This document shows positions 13,101 to 24,984 of a stretch of 64,000 nt of DNA, piece by piece. The stretch is from Bryopsis sp. KO-2023 (Eukaryota; Chlorophyta; Ulvophyceae; Bryopsidales; Bryopsidaceae), in the NCBI GenBank assembly GCA_030272585.1, contig BSYQ01000007.1, positions 5,956,001 to 6,020,000 of the forward strand. The letters run 5' to 3'. The position numbers and the translations under genes are program-made. The notes beneath the pieces are model-generated. The model was not told where the DNA came from. It was given only the letters and a program-made list of their open reading frames with translations, and ran no database searches. Position 1 is the stretch's first letter, and every line of letters starts with the position of its first letter.

Positions 13101-16100
13101 TGAGGTCATTTCGCCTGGGATGCTAACCACAGTGCAAGATTACCCAGGACGAACGAAACTTTGGCATGTGGGGGTTCCACCCTCGGGTCCTATGGACAAT
13201 CTTTCTTTCCGACTGGCCAATGCCTTGGTGGGGAACGATGAGAGTGCGGCTGGGCTGGAGATCACGATGAAAGGTCCAAAATTGCTCTTCAGGTGCGTGT
13301 TTCAAGAACTCTGAGCTCAAGAGATTCATGTGCGTGTCAATTTTTGGTGCATATCTTTTTCCTGAAAATTCTTTTTTACCTGTCTTGTAGGTGTGACTCC
13401 GTGATCGCTATTACTGGAGCTGAAATCGAGGCCAAAATTGATGACAAGTCCATCCCTAATTGGACGAGCGTGTCCATTTCTCGTGGGCAAACCCTGTCCA
13501 TTGGAGACATCACAACCATGGTGGGAGCTCGATCTTACTTGGCGGTGTGGGGAGGTCTGCAAGTGCCCCATTACCTCCACAGCAGGTCGACTTTTATCGG
13601 TGGCAAGTTCGGAGGGGTCCAAGGCCGGCCTCTGGCTTCTGGTGACACAATACCAGTCAAGATCTTACCTTCGGACGCCAACTCCGGCCTGACCATCCCT
13701 GAGGAATGGAAAATCTCGATTGCTGGTGGAGAAAACAACCCATGGGAGGTGGAGGTTTTGCCTGGACCGTATGCTGCCCCAGACTACTTCACCGAATTCG
13801 ACATTGAGACCCTTTACTCATCCAACTACACCGTGCACTACAACAGCAATCGATTAGGGATCCGACTGGAGGGGGCCAAACCTCAATGGGCCAGGAAAGA
13901 TGGTGGGGAAGGGGGGTCCCACCCATCGAACCTCCATGACTATACCTATGCTGTGGGGGCTGTGAACTACACTGGAGATATGCCGGTTGTTTTGGGGGTG
14001 GACGGCCCAAGTCTGGGGGGCTTCGTGTGTCCCTGTGTCGTGCTCAGTACCGAGCTTTGGAAAATGGGTCAGGTAGGGGACCTTGATATACATGTCTAAA
14101 TTGTATGCTTGGTTTGCGTGCAAGGTTGTATGACTCACTTTTTGGACCATCAGGGGGCTCTATTCGTAAAAAATATCTTGGTCTAAAAATATGTTAAAAA
14201 AAAATCTTGGTCAACGAGACATTGACATGTGCCACTCTGTAGGGTTGACAATTGTTTTGGACCGCTGTGTGTAGGTCAGAGCAAACGATACGATCGTGTG
14301 GAAAAAAGTCTCGCTGGAGCATGCATACATCAAGAAACGCACCACCGACCTCAAGATGGATATCATTCGCAGAATCGCCCTCGGAAATATTACGGTGGAA
14401 GCTGGAATTGGAGAATTCCAGTCGTCAAAATTCGACACCCCCAAAATGCCTGAGACAAAAGCTCTTATCAAAACCATCCCTGAATCCGATAGTCATCCAG
14501 GGGCGCAATATCGATTATCAGGAGATCGTTTTCTGTTGGTTGAATATGGCCCTGTGGAGTTGGATTTGAATCTCAGAGTTCGAGTGAATTTGTTGAGGCA
14601 ATGGCTGATGGAGAACGCAGGGGAGGGCATTGTGGAAGTCAATCCTGGGGTTCGATCTCTCCTCGTAGAGTACGACCAGGTAGGGGAAATCTTCAAAACA
14701 CAAAAAAAAAAAGATTTTTGCTTGCTCTCGGTTTCACAGTGGAGACGGTTTCAGAGTTGAGCAGACAGAATTATTGGTGGGTGTCTTATGAGGCAACAAA
14801 ATGATGTTGACTTCAACAACTGTGATTCTCACTGGTGCATTCTGCGTCTCTTATGGTTCAATTATGAAAACAGTGAATTCTGAATTCCACAGCCCAGTGT
14901 TTCATTTCGGCTGGCCTGCATGGAGTCAAGCTGTGCAGTGCCTGACTTTGTCCTGTGCGAAAACTTATCTATCAGGTGAAGCTTCCGTTCCCTGACCTGA
15001 TCGAATTGCTGGATCGAGCCGATGGATCTCTACCGGATGCTCACGGCATCGAACTCCAGAGCCGAGTGGTGCACCTCCCCCTCGCTTTCAACGAGAAATG
15101 GACGCACGAAGCCATCGACAAATACGCTCGATCAGTCCGTCCAGAAGCCACCTACATTCCCAGCAATGTCGACTTCCTGGCCAAGAACAATGGGCTGGAG
15201 GGGGGGAGCGAAGCAGTTCGAGATGTGATTTTCTCATCCAGCTACTTGGTGCTGGGCTTGGGGGATGTGTATTTGGGTGCATGCTGCGCAGTTCCTGTGG
15301 ATCCCAGGCATAGGCTGGTAGCGCCAAAGTACAACCCAGCAAGAACCTTCACCCCAGAAGGAGCTATGGGCATCGGTGGAACCTACATGTGCATTTACCC
15401 AATGGAATCGCCTGGGGGCTATCAGTTGATGGGGAGGACGCTGTCCATGTGGAACACGTATGGTCGAGTGAAACCCTTCTCTGAGGAGAAACCATGGCTT
15501 CTGGATTTCTTCGATCAGGTGACTTCATCCGCAGATTCCACAATTTTAAGTAGTCAAGTTTGTACATGTGTGGAGTTTTGTTTCAGGTGCCATGCTTGAA
15601 CTTCATTTTTTGTTCCTCAGATTCTATTGTTGTTTATTCTGTTTTTGGTTTCTTTTTTTGTAAGGTTCGTTTCTTCGAGGTGAGTGAGGATGAAATCGAA
15701 AATCTCAGGAAAGATTTCAAGGCCGGGAAGTATGAAATCAAGATGGACCACGAGATCTTAAATATGAAGCAATATAACCAGATGGTCGAATCAATCGCAG
15801 ATGAAACAGGTATATCACTTTTTTCCCCCATATCATTTACGAAAAAGTTCCAGTTGGTTGGGGCATCGGGTGTTTTGGTGGTTTATTTTTTTGTTGGTGA
15901 TTTACTTTTTTCGCTTGAGGTTTGATTCTGTGGGTTTCTCTACCAATCACTGCTTTATTCAAGGATGAGGGCTTTTTGCACCCCTTCAGGAAATTTACTT
16001 GGGATATCTGTTGTCAAGTTTCTTTGCTCAACATTTTAATTGCACACGTGCCATGGTTGTCATGCAGCTGCGATAAAAGCTAGGCAGAAACAAGCCAACG

Positions 16101-16655
16101 CTGAACAGAACGCCATCGATGCCGAAATTCTGAAGAGGTTGAAAGAAACCTCTGAAGCTAACGCCCTGCAAGACAGTGAAGTCAACCATGGTGATGAGCA
16201 GGACTTTGACGATGAAGCCAAATTCGTTAAGGTGAAAAAAAAAACACCCTTGGTGTGAAAAGAATTGACAGAATTGTAGTGACACCCATTCCATCATCAT
16301 TGTGGATCGATCGGTGCAAATGCCTGGTTTGACTGAAAGAATGTTGACCAGCATTTTGACAGGCGTAGTTTTTCAATTTGTGCTTCTTGTCTGGGAAAAA
16401 AAACAACTCATGATTCCACTTATGAGTGTTGTGATTCTGTAGGTGCCTGCAAGGGTCAGTGGCAACATTTGGGAGGTTCGAGCTTCTGTTGGGGATATAG
16501 TGGAAGCGGGGCAGACATTAGTAATCCTTGAAGCAATGAAAATGGAGTATGATATCCTGGCCCCCTTACGTGGACTGGTCAAGTCAATCAGGGTTTCAAA
16601 ATCTCAGTTAGTCAGTCAAGGCAGCCCCCTTGTGGTGCTGGAAACTTTAGCATAA
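10135..16655 (+). CDS. DUR1: Urea carboxylase (biotin-dependent), stand-alone
   Basis: Carboxylates urea to allophanate using ATP, bicarbonate and biotin, the first half of the ATP-dependent urea breakdown route. Twelve exons: 10135-10462, 10834-11096, 11371-11667, 12051-12252, 12455-12692, 13044-13292, 13391-14072, 14275-14679, 14976-15518, 15665-15809, 16068-16231, 16443-16655. They give 1242 residues in frame. Domain order: biotin carboxylase ([25 protein letters not shown]; glycine loop GGGGGMG), carboxyltransferase halves of the KipA and KipI type ([14 protein letters not shown] onward), then a biotin carrier domain with LEAMKME, where Lys1205 is the biotin site. The allophanate hydrolase half found in fungal Dur1,2 is absent, so a separate enzyme must finish the pathway. 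The start at 10135 (MAASQK) is preferred over an in-frame upstream ATG because it directly precedes the domain. The symbol follows algal usage. Confidence 0.97.
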
Positions 16656-17284
16656 CAATTTTTTTTCGCTGTACTTGTTGCATGCACATGTTCAGATTTA
16701 CGAGTCGCTGCTTTTTTCTTTCTGTATTTTTTTGTGAATTATTTGCTTCTGTCTGGGTGGTTTGTAGTTTTCGGCTCAGTTTTCTAAGGAAACTGAACCA
16801 AAAGAAAAAATATTCTCTGAGGAAGGGAAAACTGATTCTTTTTCTGTACTGGTAGCATGTATTTGTTTTGTGGATTGATGAATTGCCATATTTTTTTTTC
16901 TTCTGTTGCTCTCATTCTCTTTGTCTGTGAGCTAGCTGAGCTGAGTACATAGGGGTGCTTTTCACAAGAGGTTTTTCTTGTCATTGGTGTTGCTGAAGTT
17001 ATATTTGCGAGTTTTCCTTTTTTTTGTCGCTCATGGGATTTTGCGGGGGGAGCTGGATTGTGACCGTGATGCAACGCATCTTGGGCTGTTCACAGTCTTG
17101 TTTAAAAGCAAAAAATACAAAAATATGGCTCGAGTTATCTGAAACCCTCAGGATTATCTTCCTGTCGCTGGTGCCTTTTCCCAGTTGAGAGCACCCTGGA
17201 CGAACAGCACAAAAAAAAACTATCACTGTCTTGCATTGCCAACTTTCCACAGTTTTTCACTCATACCATATAATTCATATATAT
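16656..17284. other. Convergent 3' region, urea carboxylase / PPR gene
   Basis: 629 nt between two stop codons facing each other. Contains T-runs and presumed 3' UTRs of both genes. No coding exon is seen. Confidence 0.45.
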
Positions 17285-20233
17285 TCATAAATGAACTCTT
17301 CTGAATGGGCTGGGAGCTGTTGAAAAACTTGCCTTCATGGAGTAGCCCGTTCTCTTCCAGTGAAGCGCGTTTGGGGACTTCACCAATGGGGAAATGTTAT
17401 CAGGCCGATAGCCTTTTACCACCTTGGACAGTTTTGGCCAAGGAAGAGATTCCACTCTGGATTTGATGTCGCCACTGTTGGAATTCTCTATTGCCGAGGG
17501 CCGCATGGACACAGGCGCCCAGGTGTCCCTTCCGATCTTTTCCAGCGAGAGCAGTCTATCCTGCCACCTCACAAGAACGTTACCTTAGACTAGAGTTTTT
17601 CTTTCTTTAGCTAAAGTTTACACGCCCTTGATCATCAATTGAATGGAAGGAACGTCCGAGAGAACTTCAAAGACATGCACATTTATGCGCGTGAGGCTTC
17701 TCTTGTCTGGTTCCTTACTTCGAGCAGTTCGTCGACGCCTTCTGTGTAGAGCATCCGCATTCCATCAAATGGAGACGGTCGAAGTCGGTCTGGGGTTACC
17801 TCAGAAATCCCCTGGGAGCAAGACACCAGTGATTGTCGCAACTTACAGATACTGTGCTATGCATTCAGAGTTGTTGCAGAAATATATTCTGATACCTTCA
17901 CAGCTGGTTTGATGGCTTTTTCGTCCCACAGCTGGGCGATCTCGACAGTGTGGGACAACTCATCGAAGCTCTCTGCATCCAACTCCAGCCCGGAGTTGAT
18001 CATCCACGACATCACTTCTAGAGCTTTCTCCAGCATGGCTTTCTGGTGACAAGCTCGCAACAGTGTATTGTACGTCTCTAAATTTGCGGCAACTGGGCCA
18101 GGAGCACCCCTGCCTTCGACCATCCATTCGAAAACTTGCAAAGCTTTCACTACCTGTTAAGACATCGATGCGCACCACGTTAGATGCTCTGCTCATTCTG
18201 GAGAAAATGCCAGGGGGAAGGGGGAACAAGGACCCACCTGACCATCCCTGACACAAGCTTGTATCAATGAGTTGTACGTTTTGGTATCTGCTTGGACTCC
18301 AATATTTCGCATGTGGGAAAATACGTCAAAGGCCTGAGAAAACAACACACATCTCTGTGAGATGTGGTTTCTCTTCAAGCATTTAATAAAAATTCATATG
18401 AGTGGGTTGCAAATGGAGGGAGACATGACTATGATTTGCTCGCGCACATCGAAACAGTTTCTTTACCTTCTTATGTTTTCTATCCCGAGCGCAAGCGCTC
18501 AAGAGAGCATTAAAAATTCTGGAGTCGTCCTCGATCTCTGGGAGAATAAGAAAAACAACTTCCCTGTAAGCACAGTTGTTTTTATGGACAGGCACACTAA
18601 TATGAAATGTTCGCCACCTCGAAACAGAGCTCACCCAGTTTATGGAGTTCCACAAAGACTTTCATAGCGTCCTGCCACCGCTGAGCCTTTTGCATGCCCG
18701 CCACACAGACCTCGAAAAGGATTTCCTTCATGGCGTCTGGCGGCGGCCTGGCGTTCTCACATTCTGAAGCTTTGTGGTACGCGTAAATAGCCGGCTCAAA
18801 GTCCCCACGTTTCTTGAAGTTACATCCTTGGATTAACATTTGAATTGTGAAGGTGTTTGGTTTCACCTTCGCTTCTGCCAGATCGTGGAAAAGCTACTGG
18901 GTTCCCAAACACCAAAGAAGACATCAAACAATGATTCAACGTCCTCTTGGAAGGCCTATTGGTGTTGTGTGAAAGGAACACCCCAACAAATTGCGTACAA
19001 AGCTGATACATGACACAATTGGCAGAGCCTGTGGTCCCCTCCCCTCCCCTTTCCTAGCGTGACTGCGACGGGTTTGGGCGATAGTATTTAGCGATCTCGA
19101 GGTTTTCTGCACCTTGAAAGCTTCATGTGTCTTTCCAGCGTTGCAGCATGCCGCTATAGCGAGGTTGTATGTGTAAATGTCAGGCTGAATGTTTGCATCC
19201 TTCATGCCATCGAACACTTCCAGGGCCTGCGCAAACGCACACACCTTTATCAGCTTACTTTCCTTGCCTTCAACAGAAAAGATAAATGCCAAAGTCTTCT
19301 TAACGCACCTTTTCCCATTTGTAGTGATTGCGGCACGAAACCAGAACAGCGTCATAAACGGACTTCTCCTGGGGTGTCCCCAACGTTCGCTTTACCCACT
19401 CAAACCCAGACAAGGCAGCATCTGCACCACCTGGACATTACAAATGAAACACACGAATTCGTGGGTGATTTAGTATTCTTCCTCCCAACCATTAGTGCTT
19501 CTTCACTGGCGACATCGTCCAAAGTAGGTTGCATCCGGGATTAAAGACATTGTGTACCTCTTTTTCCCAGCTCAGCGAGCAGCGCCGCCACTTTGTCCAC
19601 ATTGAAGTCTTCCCCCTTCAAGATGTCCTCTATTGCGCTCTCCTCAGGGTACGAAGGGTTGTATCGATTGAAGCGACTTCTGAACAATGTGCTGTGCTCT
19701 TTTTTCTGTTTGTGACTCTGGGAGAATCAAAACGAGGATAAGGGGCTTTTCTTGACAACCCATCCCAACACCAACTACATCCTGTTGAAATCGTGTTCTG
19801 CTTGATCCGACTGCTGGAATTCGACGCTGAACAAAATGTTTTATGTTTGGAAACGAAAACATAGTGGGTGGTTTGTTTGTTTTGCTTTGCTCTGCTTGAC
19901 AATGTTCCTTTGGGGGTTTCATTTCGAAGAAAACAATGAACCCTCTCCACAACACATAGTTTTGAGGAGTAGGATCCCCCCCCCCCGAAAATGGGAAGGA
20001 TTCATATTTTCTGGTGCTGGTGGGTAACAGAACAGTTTCTTTCGTCCGCTTTGGGGAAAATTGTTTGCTTCAGATATGTGATCGCTCATGCAATGTATGT
20101 TTCTGACATTCCCCAATTTCCACCATCTTAACCAAACACGATGAGTTCAATAAACATACCAAATTACATCGGACAAAAAAATACACACCAAAATACGAGC
20201 AGCCAAATCGACCACTTCGTCAGGCGTATTCAT
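17285..20233 (-). CDS. Pentatricopeptide repeat (PPR) protein
   Basis: PPR proteins bind RNA in a sequence-specific way, usually in plastids or mitochondria, where they act in RNA processing, editing or stability. Ten exons in transcript order: 20233-20189, 19717-19558, 19430-19309, 19226-19113, 18893-18635, 18537-18467, 18333-18238, 18153-17896, 17811-17719, 17560-17285. They join in frame to 497 residues. About six PPR units can be read between roughly residues 85 and 390, for example DIYTYNLAIAACCNAGKTHE, DTKTYNSLIQACVRDGQ and NLETYNTLLRACHQKAM, each 35 residues or so. The last 110 residues have no repeat. The short first exon (MNTPDEVVDLAARIL) is the least certain part. It does not look like a transit peptide, so targeting is unresolved. 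Confidence 0.88.
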
Positions 20234-22316
20234 CAATGCACCCGTTCACAGCCCGTGCGATCCCAACCGGTCAAAAAGTCAAAACAGCCCCTCCCAAAAC
20301 AAATAAACCACGCCATGTCGCGCAAAGGAAACCACTTTTGGGTCAGAAGCAAAAAAAATCAGCAATCAATGATAGCGATAAAAGGCTCCACAGCTAATCA
20401 GCATCTCCGCTTCACTTCCAACCCCCTCCACCCACAACACTCAGACTTTAAAAATTAATATTTGAAAGGAAGGGTCCAGTCATCTCTCAGCAATTTTTTT
20501 TTCATTTTCCAGAAACTAAATTGAGGAAAAAATGACCTCATGTGAAGATTGACCAGCCATAAGTTTACAGAAGCAATTGGTACAAGTCGGAACAAGGCCA
20601 AACTCCAGACAAAAAAAGCACCATCTGTCACACCAAATGATTATTCCCATGATGTTCCAAGGTCCAAAACCCACCCCCGACTTTTCTTCTTTTCCCTTTC
20701 CACAACCCACTCACCCCCACCTTTTTCTCGGAACTTATGTTCTCCTCTTCTCTTCATTGTTTTACTGCTGCCTAACTCCGTTTTTGTTCCCCCCCTCCCC
20801 CTTTCTTTACTCCCCAACCCCCCAAAATGAGATGAAACAGATGAGTAGAAAATTACCCATACTCCCGCCCTCGATTGCTTCAATTTCCACCTTTCTGAAC
20901 ATCCAAGAAAAAAAACCAGTGGATAAAAAAACTAAAAATAAGAATCTTTTTGGGGTCGTGGAACTTTCCTCAGCCACCTTCTTCTTCTCCCCCCCCAAAT
21001 TGTAATGAAAAGATCTGGTCAACAATCTATCACCACCCCCAACCCCAAATTTTTCCTTCTTTTCAAAAGTGCAAATTCTGTCGAGATCAACATCCAAACA
21101 TCCTCTCCGAAAAAAACTCATAACAGTTTCTTTTCTCTTCGTCTTCCAATTTTCTTTTTTTTTTTTGTTTTTTTTTCCCCTTTCAGTCATTCGTTAGGTC
21201 AATAATAAATGTAAGAGAAAAACAAAAGAAAAAACATATCTCAAATTTGTGGATAACAAACACACTTTTTTTTCTCTCTTTGGTTCCTATTTTGTTAATT
21301 TTTTCTTCAAGACTCTCTGGTTCCTCTTTTGTCAATTTTTTTTTTTTCCCCTTAAACTCACTGTGCTACAACCCTGCCCCAAAAAAATCCCTTTCAATAT
21401 CGCTGCAAAGCAACACCCTTGCCACACGGAAATCGCCAAGCATATCTCGACCAATTTCCCCCAAAAAACGACGAAATGATACTACTTTCTCACTATGGAT
21501 CCATTTCCGAATGTCACTTCTCAGAACCCCCTCCCCCTTAAAACATCTGAAATATCTCACTTCCCACACTTGGCAGTTTTCTTTCTTCCCTTTTGGTTCA
21601 GGAAACGGGGGGGGGGAGGGGTTGGACCAGAACCCACCCTGACAATATAACAACCTGCCCTGGGCGACTCCAGCCCCACTACACAATGTCCCTGCTCTTG
21701 TCTGACAAGGGGAAAAGAGAGGGACTTCCCAGCTCCCCTGAATAAAAAACCCATGACAATTGGCATAGATCCAGATTGTTGCAATCACATCCATAGCTTT
21801 TTGTTTTTCTTTTTTTGTATCGAAAGAAACTTATGTGTTCTCCATCGACGCAAAAAATGGTTGACTATTCTGATCTTCCTCTCGATTTTTTTTTTCCTTT
21901 TCACTTTTCTCCTTTTTTCCTTCTCGCTCGCCTGCTTGTTCTTTTCTTCCCAGTCTTTGTGTCCATTATGAGTCAGCATTTGGTAATTTTCACCAAATTA
22001 ACCCTGATTAAACATCATACCTCCCACCCTCCCCCCTTTTTCTTTTTCCCCATACTTCGACAGTGCCAACAGAGGATCAAAAATGGAAACTACGCAAACG
22101 CAAATAACTTGAACCAAAAAAAAAGCATCCTACGGACAGGTTTTCTTTTTATACAGCATACAAAGAACAAAACCAACCAAAAAACAAGAAGACGACAAAA
22201 AAAACAAAACAAAAAGAAATGTCAAAATGTCAGATCATGTCAAAACCTCCCCCAGCCCACCAGCATGCTAAAATTAAAGGGAAAAAAGAAAAGAAAGGAT
22301 AGAGGTCAGATGGTCG
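20234..22316. other. Gene-free, G-poor pyrimidine-rich tract
   Basis: 2.1 kb between the PPR start and the U-box stop, both minus. From about 20460 the plus strand is almost a C/T/A text with many T-runs and C-runs, so the minus strand, which continues downstream of the U-box gene, is purine-rich and C-poor. No domain is recognisable in any frame. It may be a long 3' UTR of the U-box gene plus the PPR promoter near 20234-20450. Confidence 0.5.
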
Positions 22317-24384
22317 TTATTGCTTGGCATTGAAAAGGTATAACACTGGGACAGTTCGTGCGAGTTTCAAAATAATATTTGGTCCATCTATGAAATTTGC
22401 AATGCCGAACACCACAGAGGCCAGGAATTTTTTTCTTAGAAAAAAAGGCTTGCGATGTTCACGCAAGGCTGATATCGGCCGAGTGGTTCCTCTTGGACGA
22501 ATTTCACGGGTTTTTGATAGCTTTTCCTTCCATTCTAATATTTGTTGGACCTCCGTTTCCGTCCAACCCTGCAAAAACAAAAAAGAAACATTTTTGATGA
22601 GCCCCCCCCCCAAAAAAAAAAGAAACAAGAATAATAATAAACCACCAAAAGATAGAATTTGATAATTAACAATGCCCTCAAAAAAAATAATAATGATAAT
22701 AATAACCCTCCCAAACAATTATTAATAAAAACAATAAACTAGGACGATAATACACTGGCGGCAACTACATGTGGTCACAGAAGTTCTATTAATAACATAG
22801 GCCTACTATTCTCAAATTAATCTTCAAAGTATTTCATACTGGATTGAAAGCCTCTTGATATAGGCCTCTGGTTCGCTTAAATACTGAAATCGAAAACAAA
22901 GAAGCTGCAACCACCAGTGCATCAAATTACACAGATCAACAGAGACCTTATCCTTTTCGAGGGCTGTCAGATTGCTTTCTTACTGTCTCTTTCAATAAAA
23001 GAAAAACTTCTCTCAACCAAATACTTGTTTCAAGGGGGATACATGTCTGATTTGAGGACGACCACCACCACCCCACCTGCTTGTCTTTTAAACTCTGGCA
23101 TTGGATGCCAACATACTTCACCAACACATCTCTTTGTTCGTTCCAGTGAGCTGAACCAGCCTCCACAGGTTGATTCAAAAGTTCTTCACACAGACGAAGC
23201 GCCAGTTTCTCGCTAATGCCCGCTTTGTGCACGATATCTATGATTTGACCCCACGAAAATGCCTCCTGATTCATAACGAACTCAGTGAATTTTTGGTACG
23301 TGTAATTGACAGGCTCCCCGGAGGCCCCAGACCAACACTCCACACATCGTTTCAGAAGTTCGGCTTGCCGATCTTTATCATCCCCCACCCTGCACACAGA
23401 AACACACACAAAAAAAAGATTGAAAAACAAAAACACAAAAAAGAATGTGTGCATACATACATATTTTTCTCAATGATATTACCATACCTGTTTTTGTTCG
23501 CCTTTTTTAAACACAAATACCAATATTATTGATGTTCAGCTTTTGAAAACCCAAGAAATCAAATGGATGTGGGAGGCATGATTTCACAATGGCAGAGAAA
23601 CAAATTACCAGAACATCACTAATATTTTGCAAAAAAAACGTTTTGTATTCCACACGCACGTCAAGAGGTTGTAGTACACAGCGGCTGCCTTGTCGCGGTC
23701 CCCGCAGCTCAAGAGACCTTCCGCGAACTTTTTCATAGCGTCAGCGTCGTACGCGTTGTCAGACGAGCGTCGGAGCTGCTCGACGCACTCGGGCGTCAGG
23801 CCCGGAATCTTCACACCAACGAGAAAGAAAAGAAAAACGCATTTAAACACCGATAATCCCCATCAATGTGGAGCGAACGCCCCAGCACCCCACGTGGTAA
23901 CTCCAACCCCTTCAACTACTGGCCAGCGAACGCGCGTTGAGCGACGACTTAGGTGCCAGAAGAATGACTGGTTCGGATGCGACTTTCCATGAGGGGGTCC
24001 ACCCACCTCGACGTTCACCTCGGAACATAAGTCTGCAGCTCGTCGGAGGTATTTGACAGGTTGGTCGCAATCCTTCCGACAAGCGATATCTATACACGTG
24101 CGCGCCACCGACTCTCGGTATTCGATCACACGACTGCGGTGCTTCAGCACGGTGAACAATCCACCGGTCAGCTCCTCCCTGGTGACGGGATCGACGGGAT
24201 TTTCGCTACTCTCGAGGAAGTGTAAAATCGCCTCCCGTTCGTACATAGATCCCGCCGAGTTCACCACTGGATCTTTGAACAGTTGGTGGGTGATAGGACA
24301 GACCAGGTCCTCAGGTGGGTTGAACAAATAGTCTTCGCTGTCATCCTTGTCCTTCGAACTCGAAAGGGTTTTTGCGACCTCCAT
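22317..24384 (-). CDS. U-box domain protein, putative E3 ubiquitin ligase
   Basis: U-box proteins bind E2 enzymes and help attach ubiquitin to targets. Four exons in transcript order: 24384-24007, 23808-23660, 23389-23077, 22568-22317, joined in frame to 363 residues. The U-box runs from about residue 24 to 95: DLVCPITHQLFKDPVV, then the VNSAGSMYEREAI turn and NPVDPVTREEL, followed by a helical region. The rest has no ARM repeats. It contains an acidic and aromatic middle part (KFTEFVMNQEAFSWGQIIDI) and a C-terminal end that begins basic and becomes hydrophobic (FLASVVFGIANF, VPVLYLFNAKQ), possibly a membrane-associated tail. Start chosen at the only ATG close before the domain. E3 function is inferred from the domain; substrate unknown. 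Confidence 0.88.
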
Positions 24385-24984
24385 CGCGACCGCCCGTAAG
24401 CCCTCTTTCCCGTCAACGAACCCCGAACTACGCCGTTGGTGTCGTGGGAAAGCGTTCGAGTTTCTGGTTTCCGTCCTTTAGCTTGACAAACCAGCCAAAC
24501 ACGCACAACAAAGTATGCAGTGTGAGAAACCGTGCTTTTGGGTGACGCTAAAGGCGACGTGTTCGACCACGTGCCGACGTCAGCCGCCCTCCTCATCGGC
24601 ATTTCCCTGTCTTGATCGATTGGGTAAATTATTCGATAATTCCATTTGCTGGCATTTTCCTGCACTGTGTTGGGACTCATAACAACTCCGGCAAACAGGA
24701 GCAAAGGAAAGCGAGAACGCTTCCACAGACTATTCCCGCCGCCCCTGTTGGAATGCTGTCGACCATGTTCACCACAGTTGTGAAGGTGATTTCCATTGGG
24801 GCCAAGCAACATGTGACACACAACAATTCACAAAGAAGTTCTGAAACTCGTACGGATGCGGGGTGAGGTGGATATTAGATACTGGCAGTAATAAAAAAGT
24901 TTCAAGAGCCCTCTGCCGCACACAACAGTCCACGCCTCCGAGTGTTCAAGCAACCACGCTTCTCAATCCACAAGCTCTGAAAAG
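24385..24984. promoter_or_regulatory. Divergent promoter region, U-box gene / GST
   Basis: 600 nt between divergent start codons. It includes GACGTCA at 24574-24580, an ACGT-core element. No coding sequence is supported. Confidence 0.35.
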
